64,000 nucleotides of DNA from Leptogranulimonas caecicola. GTDB lineage: Bacteria > Actinomycetota > Coriobacteriia > Coriobacteriales > Atopobiaceae. Numbering within the stretch: the stretch's first letter is position 1; each line of letters begins with the position of its first letter. The stretch lies in NCBI RefSeq assembly GCF_023168405.1, contig NZ_AP025285.1, positions 1,176,001-1,240,000 of the forward strand. Reading direction: 5' to 3'. Of this stretch, positions 45,842-54,716 are shown piece after piece. The notes beneath the pieces were generated by a model that did not search any database, was not told the origin of the DNA, and worked only from the letters and a program-made list of their open reading frames with translations. Made by a program: the position numbers and the translations under genes.

Positions 45842-45878
45842 ATTCTAGTTACGGCTATAAAGCACCAGGAGCGCGTAG

Positions 45879-46928
45879 CTAATTGAACTTAACCACCTTG
45901 GAGATGACTTTGTAGAGGCCGATGGAGGTCTTCTCGCCCATCTTCGTGGGCAGGTTGGAGCCGATTCCGATGAGGCCCTTGCGGCAGTAGTTATACATCT
46001 TTTTATCGTACTGCTTGAAGTACTCCCAGAGGGCGTCGCAGTTAAGGCGGGCATCGGGAACCTCGGACATGCGGGCGAAGATGGAGCACACGGCCATCAT
46101 GATGTTCATATAGTCCAACATATAGGTACGCAGCTTGGAACTCTCCACGTCCTCGTAGAGGTGGTAGGCGTCCATCATGATGCGGGTCACGCGCAGCTGC
46201 TGGTCGATGCGGCTGGCCATGACCTTCTCGTTGACTGACTGGTCCTCGCGGCCAATGAAATAGCGGTAGAGGTCCACGTCTAGATAGTAGAGGGTCTTGC
46301 AGCGAGGCAGGGGCACGTAAGCGTAGATGTTGTCTACGTAGAAGGTGTGGGCAGGCATGGGAATGCCGCCGGAGCGCAGCACGTCAGTGCGATAGCACAG
46401 GGCATGCATGAGCAGATTTTGGTCGTAGCCAAAGTGGCCGATCTTATCCCAGGTGAGCACCTTGTTGCGGCGCAGGGCGAACTTGTAGTCGATGACGTTC
46501 TGCTTGCCATCTTCCACATGCTCATAGACGTAGTTGGTGACCACCAAGTCAACGCGCACGTCGTAGTTGATAAAGCTGCGCAACGTTTTCAAGAGCTTTG
46601 AGAGGGCGGGGCCGTCGTACCAGTCATCAGAGTCGCACACCTTGAAGTAAACGCCGTCTGCCTCATTGAGCGCTGCCAGCACAGCAATGCCATGGCCGCC
46701 GTTCTCCTGATGAATGGCCTTGACCAAGTTGGGATACCTGCGCTCCCAGTCTTGAGCCTTCTCAAAGGTGTTGTCTTTGGTCGAGCCATCGTCGACGATG
46801 ATCACCTGGATGTCATCTGCGTAGTCTGCCCCTTCGAGGATGGATGAGATGGCGTGATCCATATACTCGGCAGAGTTGTAGCAGGGAATGCCAACGGATA
46901 GTGTCTTCATCATGGGCGAGTAATCCAT
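45879..46928 (-). CDS. Family 2 glycosyltransferase
   Basis: A 349-residue GT-A fold glycosyltransferase, cytoplasmic, probably membrane-associated. IPCYNSAEYMDHAISSIL at the N-terminus, VIIVDDGSTKDNT near 43 and VCDSDDWYD near 98 are the nucleotide-sugar and metal motifs. Start may be 46928 or 46913 (Met-Met); neither has a strong ribosome site. It follows glf by 71 bases, so the sugar moved may be galactofuranose from UDP-Galf; this is inferred. Confidence 0.85.
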   Translation of the reverse strand: MDYSPMMKTLSVGIPCYNSAEYMDHAISSILEGADYADDIQVIIVDDGSTKDNTFEKAQDWERRYPNLVKAIHQENGGHGIAVLAALNEADGVYFKVCDSDDWYDGPALSKLLKTLRSFINYDVRVDLVVTNYVYEHVEDGKQNVIDYKFALRRNKVLTWDKIGHFGYDQNLLMHALCYRTDVLRSGGIPMPAHTFYVDNIYAYVPLPRCKTLYYLDVDLYRYFIGREDQSVNEKVMASRIDQQLRVTRIMMDAYHLYEDVESSKLRTYMLDYMNIMMAVCSIFARMSEVPDARLNCDALWEYFKQYDKKMYNYCRKGLIGIGSNLPTKMGEKTSIGLYKVISKVVKFN

Positions 46929-46999
46929 TTCGTCTTTTGCCGTGCATAGCGCAAGGATGCGCGCCTCGCCAGGAGACGTGCACGCCTGAGGGCCTGAGG

Positions 47000-48205
47000 T
47001 TAGTTGTGGGCGGCCATAAGGTCGTCGGAGAGCGCCAAGGCCGAAGCGGTGACGCCGTCCATATCGTAATAACGATACTCGGCCAGGCGGCCCACGGGAT
47101 GGAAGTTGGCCAGGTGGCTCACGCGATCGCGATAAGCCTTATAAAGCTCCTGGTTTTGAGGCTCCAGGATGGCGTAGTAGGGGGTCATGCCCTCGCCGCG
47201 CACATAGGGCTGGGGATACTCGCGCATGATAGTGGTGACCCCGGGCATCTCTTGGCCGGTCATGTTTTTGAACTCGGTGATGCGGGTGAAATCCTCGCTG
47301 GTGGTGTAGTTGACGGTGCCCACTGGCTGGAAGCGGTCCATATCCAGCGTCTCAAAGCGCATGTCTAGGCTGCGATAAGGCAGATCGCCCAGGTCGCACC
47401 CAAAGAGCTCGTCCAGAGGACCGGTGTAGATGACTTCGCCGCCGTAGGGCTTGCCCTGCACCATCACATGCTCTGGGGTGACCTCTAAGATGTCGCGGGC
47501 GTCCACGTTCACAAAGACGTCGATGAGGTCGTGGTCCAGCATGCGCTCGAACATGCGGGTGTAGCCCTCCTCGGGCATGCCCTGGAACGGCTGTGCCGGG
47601 AAGTAACGGTCGTCATCGCCAATGAAGATGGGCACGCGGCCGGTGATGGAAGGATCTATCTCATCAGGCGTCTTGCCCCACTGCTTCATGGTGTAGTAAA
47701 GGAAGACGTTCTCGTAGACGTAGTCTGCCACCTCTTGCAAATCAGGGTCGTTCTTCTCGCGCAGATCCATGATGGGCACCTTTTTGTTCTCGCCAAAGGT
47801 GGCCACCAGCTTGCGGTAGAGCTCTTCTCCGCGTTCTTCGCCAAAGGCCAATTTGAGGCTGGCGTGGTTGAAGGGCACCGGCATGAGAGTGCCGTGGATA
47901 TCTGCCAAGACACGATGCTGGTAGTCTGTCCAGCCGGTGAAGCGCGATAAGAACTCGTTCACGCGCTCATTGAAGGTGTGATAGATGTGCGGGCCATAGA
48001 CATGGACCAGGATGCCTGCCTCGTCATAGGCGTCGTAGGCGTTGCCGGCAATGTGATCGCGTCGTTCAAGCACGGCCACCTTGAAACCGCAGCCTTCAGC
48101 CAGGCGACGAGCGCAGACGGCTCCCGCATAGCCTGCACCCACCACGAGCATGTCGTAGTCGGCAGCATTAAAGGTGTTTGGCAGCCCGCAGGACAGCTCC
48201 ATCAT
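47000..48205 (-). CDS. glf: UDP-galactopyranose mutase
   Basis: A 401-residue flavoenzyme converting UDP-galactopyranose to UDP-galactofuranose. It has the FAD motif DMLVVGAGYAGAVCARRLA near residue 18, YGPHIYHTF near 70 and the conserved C-terminal VNYTTSEDFTRITEF near 298. It precedes a glycosyltransferase on the same strand, an arrangement for a surface glycan containing galactofuranose. Confidence 0.94.
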   Translation of the reverse strand: MMELSCGLPNTFNAADYDMLVVGAGYAGAVCARRLAEGCGFKVAVLERRDHIAGNAYDAYDEAGILVHVYGPHIYHTFNERVNEFLSRFTGWTDYQHRVLADIHGTLMPVPFNHASLKLAFGEERGEELYRKLVATFGENKKVPIMDLREKNDPDLQEVADYVYENVFLYYTMKQWGKTPDEIDPSITGRVPIFIGDDDRYFPAQPFQGMPEEGYTRMFERMLDHDLIDVFVNVDARDILEVTPEHVMVQGKPYGGEVIYTGPLDELFGCDLGDLPYRSLDMRFETLDMDRFQPVGTVNYTTSEDFTRITEFKNMTGQEMPGVTTIMREYPQPYVRGEGMTPYYAILEPQNQELYKAYRDRVSHLANFHPVGRLAEYRYYDMDGVTASALALSDDLMAAHN

Positions 48206-48351
48206 GAATTACCCCTCTGATCGTGTGGAAGTTTGGGCCAAAAGGCATGCCTTAAGACCGCAAACCCAGGTGAGCCAAGAATAAGCCCTAGGTAGACGGG
48301 CTTCTTGCCATAGTTGGTCCCTGTTCTGTTCGAAATGGTATCACGGGTATC

Positions 48352-48357
48352 TATAAT
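48352..48357 (+). promoter_or_regulatory. Candidate -10 box for pta
   Basis: A perfect TATAAT 99 bases before the pta start; the -35 region at the right distance is weak (TTCGAA). Confidence 0.35.
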
Positions 48358-48455
48358 GGTCGCCATAGGCAACGGCTCGCCACGATATAGGCACGTCCTC
48401 GAAAAAGCGGGCCCTGCCTATAAAAGAGCGTCTCACACGTAGAGAGGGAGTTGGA

Positions 48456-49436
48456 ATGCAGGACTTTTTGGGCACGATGAAGGCCAAGGCGGCCGCCAAC
48501 AAGAAGACCATCGTGCTTCCTGAGGGCGAAGATCCTCGCACCCTGGAGGCAGCCGCGCAAATCATCGACGAGGATCTGGCCAACCTGGTCATTCTTAACA
48601 ACACCGGCGTGCCCATTGACATGCCTGGTGCCACCATCATCGATCCCCGCACCTCGCCCAAGCACGAGGTCTATGCCCAAGAGCTCAGGCGCCTGCGCGC
48701 CAAGAAGGGCATGACCATCGAGCAGGCTCGCGAGTTGGTGAACGACTGCACCTACTTTGGCACCATGATGGTCAAGATGGGCGATGCCGACGGCCTGGTC
48801 TCCGGCGCATGCCACTCCACCGCCAACACTCTGCGCCCCGCACTGCAAATCCTGAAGACCGCCCCCGGGACCAAGCTGGTATCCAGCTTCATGGTCATGT
48901 GTGTGCCCAACTGCGAGTATGGTGACCACGGCACCTTCATCTTCTCCGACATTGGCCTCAACGAGTACCCCGATGCCGACGCCCTCTCTGAGATCGCCAT
49001 TTCCTCTGCCCAGTCCTGGCGCGCCCTCATGGGCACCGAGCCCCACGTGGCCATGCTCTCCTACTCCAGCCACGGCTCTGCGAACTCTGACTACGTGGAC
49101 AAAGTGGCTGAGGCCACCTCTCTTGTGCATGAGAAGGAGCCCGAGCTAGTCTGCGACGGCGAGCTGCAAACCGATGCCGCCCTGGATGAGACCGTAGGCG
49201 CCCTGAAGGCCCCCACCTCCCAGGTGGCCGGCCATGCCGACGTCCTCATCTTCCCCAACTTAGACGCCGGCAACATCGGTTACAAGCTGGTGCAACGCCT
49301 TGCCAAGGCCAACGCTTACGGCCCGCTGCTCCAAGGCATCGCCCGCCCGGTGAACGACCTGTCCCGCGGCTGCTCCGCCACAGACATCGTCGCCGTAGTG
49401 GCCATCACCGCCGTGCAGGCCCAGCTTCAAGACTAA
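48456..49436 (+). CDS. pta: Phosphate acetyltransferase
   Basis: A 326-residue enzyme interconverting acetyl-CoA and acetyl phosphate. It is the short form with one PTA/PTB domain: KTIVLPEGEDPRTL near residue 17, GMTIEQARELVND near 86, FIFSDIGLNEYPDADALSEI near 160 and LIFPNLDAGNIGYKLVQRL near 264. GGGAG precedes the ATG. Its partner ackA lies 10 kb away on the other strand. The transcript ends at a hairpin made of two facing repeat copies. Confidence 0.95.
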   Translation: MQDFLGTMKAKAAANKKTIVLPEGEDPRTLEAAAQIIDEDLANLVILNNTGVPIDMPGATIIDPRTSPKHEVYAQELRRLRAKKGMTIEQARELVNDCTYFGTMMVKMGDADGLVSGACHSTANTLRPALQILKTAPGTKLVSSFMVMCVPNCEYGDHGTFIFSDIGLNEYPDADALSEIAISSAQSWRALMGTEPHVAMLSYSSHGSANSDYVDKVAEATSLVHEKEPELVCDGELQTDAALDETVGALKAPTSQVAGHADVLIFPNLDAGNIGYKLVQRLAKANAYGPLLQGIARPVNDLSRGCSATDIVAVVAITAVQAQLQD

Positions 49437-49458
49437 CGGCGCTCCTTGCCCTTTTCCT

Positions 49459-49503
49459 TGCCGAGAAACCCTCACAACCTTTGATGGCGCGGGTTTCTCG
49501 GCA
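49459..49503 (+). repeat. Inverted pair of GGGTTTCTCGGCA elements forming a 13-bp stem
   Basis: TGCCGAGAAACCC (49459-49471) is the exact complement of GGGTTTCTCGGCA (49491-49503). Both arms are full copies of the repeat, 22 bases after the pta stop. There is no following T-run. Confidence 0.8.
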
Positions 49504-49529
49504 TCGGGCGCAAGGTGGTCCCTGCATTG

Positions 49530-49567
49530 AAAAAGGACGGCTTCCCCTAAAGGAAGTCGTCCTTTTT
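49530..49567 (-). terminator. Terminator of pckA, probably bidirectional
   Basis: AAAAAGGACG / CGTCCTTTTT outer stem with CTTCC / GGAAG inside. T-runs are present on both strands, so it can serve pckA (minus) and back up pta (plus). Confidence 0.88.
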
Positions 49568-49588
49568 GTGAGCCGGCCGCGAGCAGGA

Positions 49589-51196
49589 CTAGGCGCGAGC
49601 CATCTCAGGTAGCTGGGGGCCGCCGGCCTTTGCCAGATCCTCCAGGTCGCCAAAGCGCTCTTGGAAGTTCTCGACGAACATGATGGCCAGATCCTGAGCG
49701 CAGCGGTCGTAGGCACAGCCGTCGACCCAGGTGGCGCGAGGGTCGAGGATGCGGGAGTCTACGCCCGGGCACGTGGTGGGCACATCCAGGTTGAAGAGGT
49801 CGTTGTGCACAAAGGTGCTCTCCTCGATGGAGCCATCGAGCACTGCGTCCACAATGGCGCGGGTGGCGCCCAGGTCGATGCGGTGGCCTGTACCGTAGGG
49901 ACCGCCTGTCCAGCCGGTGTTCACCAGGTAACAGCGCACGTTGTGGCGGCCGATCTTCTCGCCCAGCTTGCGGGCGTAGACCTGGGGGCGAAGGGGCATG
50001 AAGGGCTCGCCAAACATGGAGGAGAAGGTAGGTTGAGGCTCTTCGATACCCTCCTCGGTGCCGGCCACCTTAGAAGTGAAGCCGGTGAGGAAGTGGTACT
50101 TTGCCCCTTCCGGCGTGAGACGGGAGACCGGCGGCAGCACGCCAAAGGCGTCGGCCGTGAGGAAGATGACCACGTCTGGGATGCCGTCGACACCAGTAAG
50201 CAGGGCATTGTCCACGTACTCCACTGGATAGGAGACACGGGTGTTCTCAGTGATGGAGTCGTCCATGTAGTCCGGCTTGCGAGTCTGTGGGTTGAGCACC
50301 ACGTTTTCACAGAGAGAGCCAAAGCGAATGGCGTCGAAGATCTCCGGCTCGCGGTTGCGGGTAAGGCCAATGGTCTTGGCGTAGCAACCGCCCTCCAGGT
50401 TGAAGACGCCCTCGCGGCACCAGGCATGCTCGTCGTCGCCGATGAGCTGGCGGGAAGGATCAGCAGAAAGGGTAGTCTTGCCGGTGCCCGAAAGGCCAAA
50501 GAAGACCGCGGAGGAATTGGTGGCCGGGTCCACATTGGCCGAGCAATGCATGGTAAGCACGTCGTCTTCAATAGGCAGCAGGTAGTTCATGGCCGAGAAG
50601 ATGCTCTTTTTGATCTCTCCGGAATAGCCGGTGCCCGCCACCAGAATCACGCGCTCCTGGAAGTTGATGACCACCGCCACCTCGGAGTTGGTGCCATGGG
50701 CTGCCGGTGAGCACTTGAAGCTGGGGGCGGCCAGCACCACGAAGTCTGGCTCACCATAGCGCCAGAGCTCGAAACGGTTGGGACGCACCAGCATCTGCTT
50801 GGCGAAGAGTGCCTGATGGGCCTCCTCGGCCACCACCATGAACTTGCGGCTATGAGGACGACGGGCTCCTGCCAGACCTTGGATCACAAAGGGGTCTCGC
50901 TCGGAAAGGCGCTCGCACACGCCACGCTTGATGCGCCGATAGTATTCGTCAGAGATGGGCTTGTTGGTAGCACCCCAGGCAATGCGAGAATGGACATCAG
51001 GGGTGTCCACGATAAAGCGGTCGTGAGGAGAGCGGCCGGTGCGCTCCCCGGTGGTCACCACCAGTGAGCCATTGGACGCCAGCTGACCTTCCTTGCGCAC
51101 CAGAGCCTGCTCTACCAGCTCTGTCACAGAAAGATTCCAATGGACGTCCTCTTCTTGTACGCGAATGCCGTAGGCAGAGAGACGCTCGTCAAACAT
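49589..51196 (-). CDS. pckA: Phosphoenolpyruvate carboxykinase (ATP)
   Basis: A 535-residue ATP-type PEPCK linking oxaloacetate and PEP. Kinase motifs: GLSGTGKTTLSADPSRQLIGDDEHAW near 238 (P-loop and metal site), GERTGRSPHDRFI near 53 and YTGWTGG-like NTGWTGGPYG. The ATG at 51196 follows GGAGGTG; the frame to 51271 is not used. In fermenting anaerobes it often runs toward oxaloacetate to fix CO2 and gain ATP. Confidence 0.96.
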   Translation of the reverse strand: MFDERLSAYGIRVQEEDVHWNLSVTELVEQALVRKEGQLASNGSLVVTTGERTGRSPHDRFIVDTPDVHSRIAWGATNKPISDEYYRRIKRGVCERLSERDPFVIQGLAGARRPHSRKFMVVAEEAHQALFAKQMLVRPNRFELWRYGEPDFVVLAAPSFKCSPAAHGTNSEVAVVINFQERVILVAGTGYSGEIKKSIFSAMNYLLPIEDDVLTMHCSANVDPATNSSAVFFGLSGTGKTTLSADPSRQLIGDDEHAWCREGVFNLEGGCYAKTIGLTRNREPEIFDAIRFGSLCENVVLNPQTRKPDYMDDSITENTRVSYPVEYVDNALLTGVDGIPDVVIFLTADAFGVLPPVSRLTPEGAKYHFLTGFTSKVAGTEEGIEEPQPTFSSMFGEPFMPLRPQVYARKLGEKIGRHNVRCYLVNTGWTGGPYGTGHRIDLGATRAIVDAVLDGSIEESTFVHNDLFNLDVPTTCPGVDSRILDPRATWVDGCAYDRCAQDLAIMFVENFQERFGDLEDLAKAGGPQLPEMARA

Positions 51197-51389
51197 AGGA
51201 ACACCTCCGATAAGATCCAGGCAGGTAATGCCCGCGACTATTAGGGGGAGATAAGTATCAAAGTCTGGCACCGTCCTGTACTGCAGCGGGCGCCATCAAC
51301 TCTCTATGATGAAGGAACCTGAAGAGCGATTCATATCCTCAGTGTTAAATCTCAGGTTCTTCGTAAGCATTCGAAAGGTGGCTGAAGGC

Positions 51390-52208
51390 ATGAAAATTGA
51401 TAGATGTGTAGCCCTCGCCTTCTCCCCTTGCAAATCCACCCTTAAAGTCGCCACCCAGATGGCCTTGGGCGCCTCTCGCGCGCTGGGCGCGGAGCTTGCC
51501 GTCGCCAACCTCACGGTAAAGCGCGATGCCCCCGAGCTTAGCCCCACAGATTTGGTATGCATTGGGGTGCCGGTCTTTGCGGGCCGGATGCCCCCGTTGG
51601 CAAAGAAGGCCTTTACCCAGGTACAAGGCCTCTTCAGCCCCGCCATCCTCGTGGCCGCCTATGGCAATCGCAGCTGCGGCGCCTGCCTGCCCGAGCTTGG
51701 CTTGTGGTGCGCATCCCACGGTCTCATATCCCAGGCCGCCGTCGAAGCCCCCTGCCAGCACACCATTGTGACCTCGGTGGCAGCAGGCCGTCCCACAAAA
51801 GAGGATCTCACCCACTATCGTGAAATCGGCGCGTCACTCGCTCAGAAAATCTCCCAGGCAGCCAGCGTGTTTGATGCAGGGCCGCTTCCCTTTTCTCAGG
51901 AGGCGCCCACCACACCGCCGCTCACACCGGCCTTCAAGGCCGCCTGCGACCCAGATCGCTGCATAGGCTGCGGGGCTTGCGTAGCGGCCTGTCCCGCTGA
52001 TGCCATCGACCCTCTGGAGCCTTACCTCACCGATACCTCTCGGTGCATAGGCTGCATGGGCTGCATTCCTGTGTGTCCTACGGCAGCTCGCTCAGTAGAC
52101 GACGCCGAGAAACTCGCCCGCCTCACCCCGGAGTTCGAACGTGCTTACGGCGCATTCCAGCCTATCCGAGTCTTCGACGACGGCCTCGCCAAAGCAGTGC
52201 GCGATTAG
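51390..52208 (+). CDS. Flavodoxin-like protein with two 4Fe-4S clusters (EFR1-type)
   Basis: A 272-residue protein: a flavodoxin-like fold (about 1-175, FSPCKSTLKVATQMALGA; GVPVFAGRMPPLAKKAF; AYGNRSCGACLPELG) then a ferredoxin part with CIGCGACVAACP near 194 and CIGCMGCIPVCP near 219. These EFR1 proteins are thought to be electron carriers in anaerobes; the partner is unknown. Start at 51390; the frame from 51306 is N-terminally longer. It converges with the ABC gene, overlapping by 4 bases. Confidence 0.85.
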   Translation: MKIDRCVALAFSPCKSTLKVATQMALGASRALGAELAVANLTVKRDAPELSPTDLVCIGVPVFAGRMPPLAKKAFTQVQGLFSPAILVAAYGNRSCGACLPELGLWCASHGLISQAAVEAPCQHTIVTSVAAGRPTKEDLTHYREIGASLAQKISQAASVFDAGPLPFSQEAPTTPPLTPAFKAACDPDRCIGCGACVAACPADAIDPLEPYLTDTSRCIGCMGCIPVCPTAARSVDDAEKLARLTPEFERAYGAFQPIRVFDDGLAKAVRD

Positions 52209-53632
52209 ACGCCCACCTCAAGCACCGAGGCACCCAAGGCTTGAACATCTGCCCCGTCATGGACCACCACCACCAAAGGACGCATGTCTTGGTGAGCCAG
52301 GATGAATCCGTAGGCAAGCTGGCGTGCCTGCTCGTCTAGGCCGTAGAACGGCTCGTCAAGAATGACCGCTGCACCTGGCGCCAGAAGGGCGCGCACAAGC
52401 TCTACCCGGCGTCGCTGGCCTCCTGAGAGTTGGGCCACCGGACGAGTTGCCACTGCCTCCAGCCCCACCTCTGCCAGTGCCTCGCGGGCCATTTGGGCGG
52501 AGCAGCGAACCACAAGCCTCACGTTGTCGATGGCAGAGCGAGATTCGATGAGTGCGGGTTCTTGCCCCATATAACCCATCTGATCCGGCACCTTGAGGCT
52601 CCCAGCACCGGGGCGCACCAATCCTAGAAGCGTCTTTAGAAGCGTGGTCTTGCCAGCTCCTGAGACCCCGCGCACACAAAGGATCTGGCCTGGAGTCACT
52701 TCAAAGCTTAAATCCTCTGCCAGAGGGGCGCCACCATAGGTCACCTGTAGGTGCGAGACGGCCAAAGATGCAGCGGTTGAAGGCAAGGGCTTCTCGGCAG
52801 CCCAAGAGCCAGAGGCCCCCGGAATCTGTTGGCCTGCAGCAGCCCGGGCATCGGATGCCAAAACCCAGGCAAAGCTGGCTTGAGCGGAGGCGTCCAGCAG
52901 CGCCAAAAAGAGGCGCTCGGAGAGGTAGGCACACGCCACGATGGTGACGGTCCAGGCCATAAGCTGGCTGGTCTCCAAGAGGAGCTTTGCCTGATAGACC
53001 TGGGCGCCCAGGGTGATGCCAGATAGGGCGATAAGCTCGGCCGCGACTCCCGCCTTCCAGGCCATGCCTACGCATACTTTCGAAGTGGCAGAAAGATAGC
53101 CAATCATCTGGGGCCATAGGAGCGCCAACGCTTTGCGGCTCCCGCGAAGCCCCTGCACAGAAAGGGCGTCTTCTAGAGTTTTGTTGCGGGACTGAAGCGC
53201 CCCCAGGGCAGAGAAGTAATAAGCCGGCAGCACCACGATAAAAGTGCAGGCCACACCTACTCCTGCAGACCCGACCCAGAGCAAGAGGATGACCACCAAG
53301 CAGGCCACGGGCACAGCCTTGAGTGCCAGAAGAGGCGGCTCCAAGAAGGACCCGAGGACTGGATGGCGGGCGGCAGGCACCGCAAGCCCGAGCCCTAGAA
53401 GCAGCCCCACAAAAAAGCCCAGCGCGATATGGAGCGCCGAGAGCCCCGCAGAGGCCCAATAGCCAGGCGTCACCACCAGCTGACCCAGGGCGGCCAGGGT
53501 CTCCAAAGGCCCTGAGAGCAGCAAAGGCCTGTTCACTATCCAGGCGGCTGCTTGCCAGGCTGCCAGCCAAAAGAGCACCGCCAGCACTCGGCGAGAGGTC
53601 GAGTGCTGACGAGAAGCTGCAGGGGATGCCAT
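52205..53632 (-). CDS. Fused ABC transporter permease and ATPase
   Basis: A 475-residue single polypeptide. Residues about 15-250 are a BPD-type inner membrane permease of the SsuC/ThiX type with five to six hydrophobic segments; residues about 278-475 are an ABC ATPase with Walker A GVSGAGKTT, the signature LSGGQRRRVELVRALL and Walker B VILDEPFYGLDE. The linker (about 251-277) holds AAEKPLPS, a repeat copy. It follows the binding protein directly (TAAATG). These parts are separate genes in most sulfonate, nitrate or thiamine-precursor systems. The stop overlaps the facing gene by 4 bases. Confidence 0.9.
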   Translation of the reverse strand: MASPAASRQHSTSRRVLAVLFWLAAWQAAAWIVNRPLLLSGPLETLAALGQLVVTPGYWASAGLSALHIALGFFVGLLLGLGLAVPAARHPVLGSFLEPPLLALKAVPVACLVVILLLWVGSAGVGVACTFIVVLPAYYFSALGALQSRNKTLEDALSVQGLRGSRKALALLWPQMIGYLSATSKVCVGMAWKAGVAAELIALSGITLGAQVYQAKLLLETSQLMAWTVTIVACAYLSERLFLALLDASAQASFAWVLASDARAAAGQQIPGASGSWAAEKPLPSTAASLAVSHLQVTYGGAPLAEDLSFEVTPGQILCVRGVSGAGKTTLLKTLLGLVRPGAGSLKVPDQMGYMGQEPALIESRSAIDNVRLVVRCSAQMAREALAEVGLEAVATRPVAQLSGGQRRRVELVRALLAPGAAVILDEPFYGLDEQARQLAYGFILAHQDMRPLVVVVHDGADVQALGASVLEVGV

Positions 53633-54661
53633 TTAGTCAAGCCAATAGAAGTCTTCTGTAGGCATGCCGCCGCCCACAGAGGCAGGATTGGCTTCAAAGA
53701 GCACAGAGAGGTAACCCTCCAAGGCGGATTCCATATCCTGACCCGTCACGCAGGCAAGGCCACAGGAAGGAATAGCTTTGGCTGCCACCGATTCATTGTC
53801 GATGATGCCGTAGCTCACCACCAAAGAGGCGGCAGCCTGAGGATCTGCCAGCACCGACTTGACCGAGGCCTCTTGCTCTTTGGCAAAGGTTTGCACGGCC
53901 TCAGGATGGTTGGCCAAAAAATCAGCGCTCACAATGGTGACGCCGGTAACCAACTGGGATCCTTGAGGGGCATACTGCTTCCACACATCGCCCAGGTCGG
54001 CCACGGTAGCTGCCCCCTCCACTTTGCTTAGGGCAGCCGTAGCAAAGGGCTGGGGAAGAACTGCGGCAGCGGTTGGATCCTGTGCCAGGGCTGCCACCGC
54101 TTCTGAGGCCTCGCTTTTGTACTCCAAGGTCACAGAATCCGCTATGCCAGCCTGAGAAAGCAAGTACTCTACCACATACTGAGGGCTTGCCCCTTTGCCC
54201 GTGAGGTAAACCGTCTTACCAGCTAAATCGGAAAAGTCCTTCACCTGGCTGTTGGCGCTGACTACCGAGAGTGTGGAGAGCGTATTGATATCGATGGCCT
54301 GCACTTTGCCGTCGGTCTTGTTATAGAGCACCGAGGCCACATTGGCAGGGACCAACGCGATGTCCACATCGCCGTTCACCACCTTTTGGACCACCTCGTC
54401 AGGAGTGCCCACAATATCAAAGCTATAGCTGTTGGCGGAAGTGCCGGCCTTGGCATCCTCCATGAGATCCACCAAGCCAATGGAAGTGGGGCCCTTGAGG
54501 GAGGCGACGCGCACCTGAGTGGACTGGGCAGCCTCGGAAGCCTGAGAATCGTCGCTAGGCTGTGGTGCAGGCTGCGCTGACTGACCGCAGCCCAAAAGCG
54601 CCAAGCATAGGCTGGCAGCGCACAGACCGCCTAGCACCTTGGCAATCTTCGATCCTGTCAT
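53633..54661 (-). CDS. ABC transporter substrate-binding lipoprotein (NMT1/SsuA-like)
   Basis: A 342-residue secreted lipoprotein: signal segment with lipobox LALLGCG near residues 19-25, then a Gln/Pro/Ser-rich linker and an NMT1/THI5-type binding fold (TPDEVVQKVVNGDVDIALVPANVAS near 86). The substrate could be a sulfonate, nitrate or hydroxymethylpyrimidine precursor; sequence alone does not settle it. AAGGAG precedes the ATG. The stop is adjacent to the transporter start. Confidence 0.88.
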   Translation of the reverse strand: MTGSKIAKVLGGLCAASLCLALLGCGQSAQPAPQPSDDSQASEAAQSTQVRVASLKGPTSIGLVDLMEDAKAGTSANSYSFDIVGTPDEVVQKVVNGDVDIALVPANVASVLYNKTDGKVQAIDINTLSTLSVVSANSQVKDFSDLAGKTVYLTGKGASPQYVVEYLLSQAGIADSVTLEYKSEASEAVAALAQDPTAAAVLPQPFATAALSKVEGAATVADLGDVWKQYAPQGSQLVTGVTIVSADFLANHPEAVQTFAKEQEASVKSVLADPQAAASLVVSYGIIDNESVAAKAIPSCGLACVTGQDMESALEGYLSVLFEANPASVGGGMPTEDFYWLD

Positions 54662-54716
54662 AGAGGGACGCTCCTTTTAGCAGCTTATATTGATAGCCCA
54701 TTGAGGATAGCGCAGG

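Noticed and set aside
49661-50710. 349-codon plus-strand frame opposite pckA
   Set aside because: Antisense shadow of pckA.
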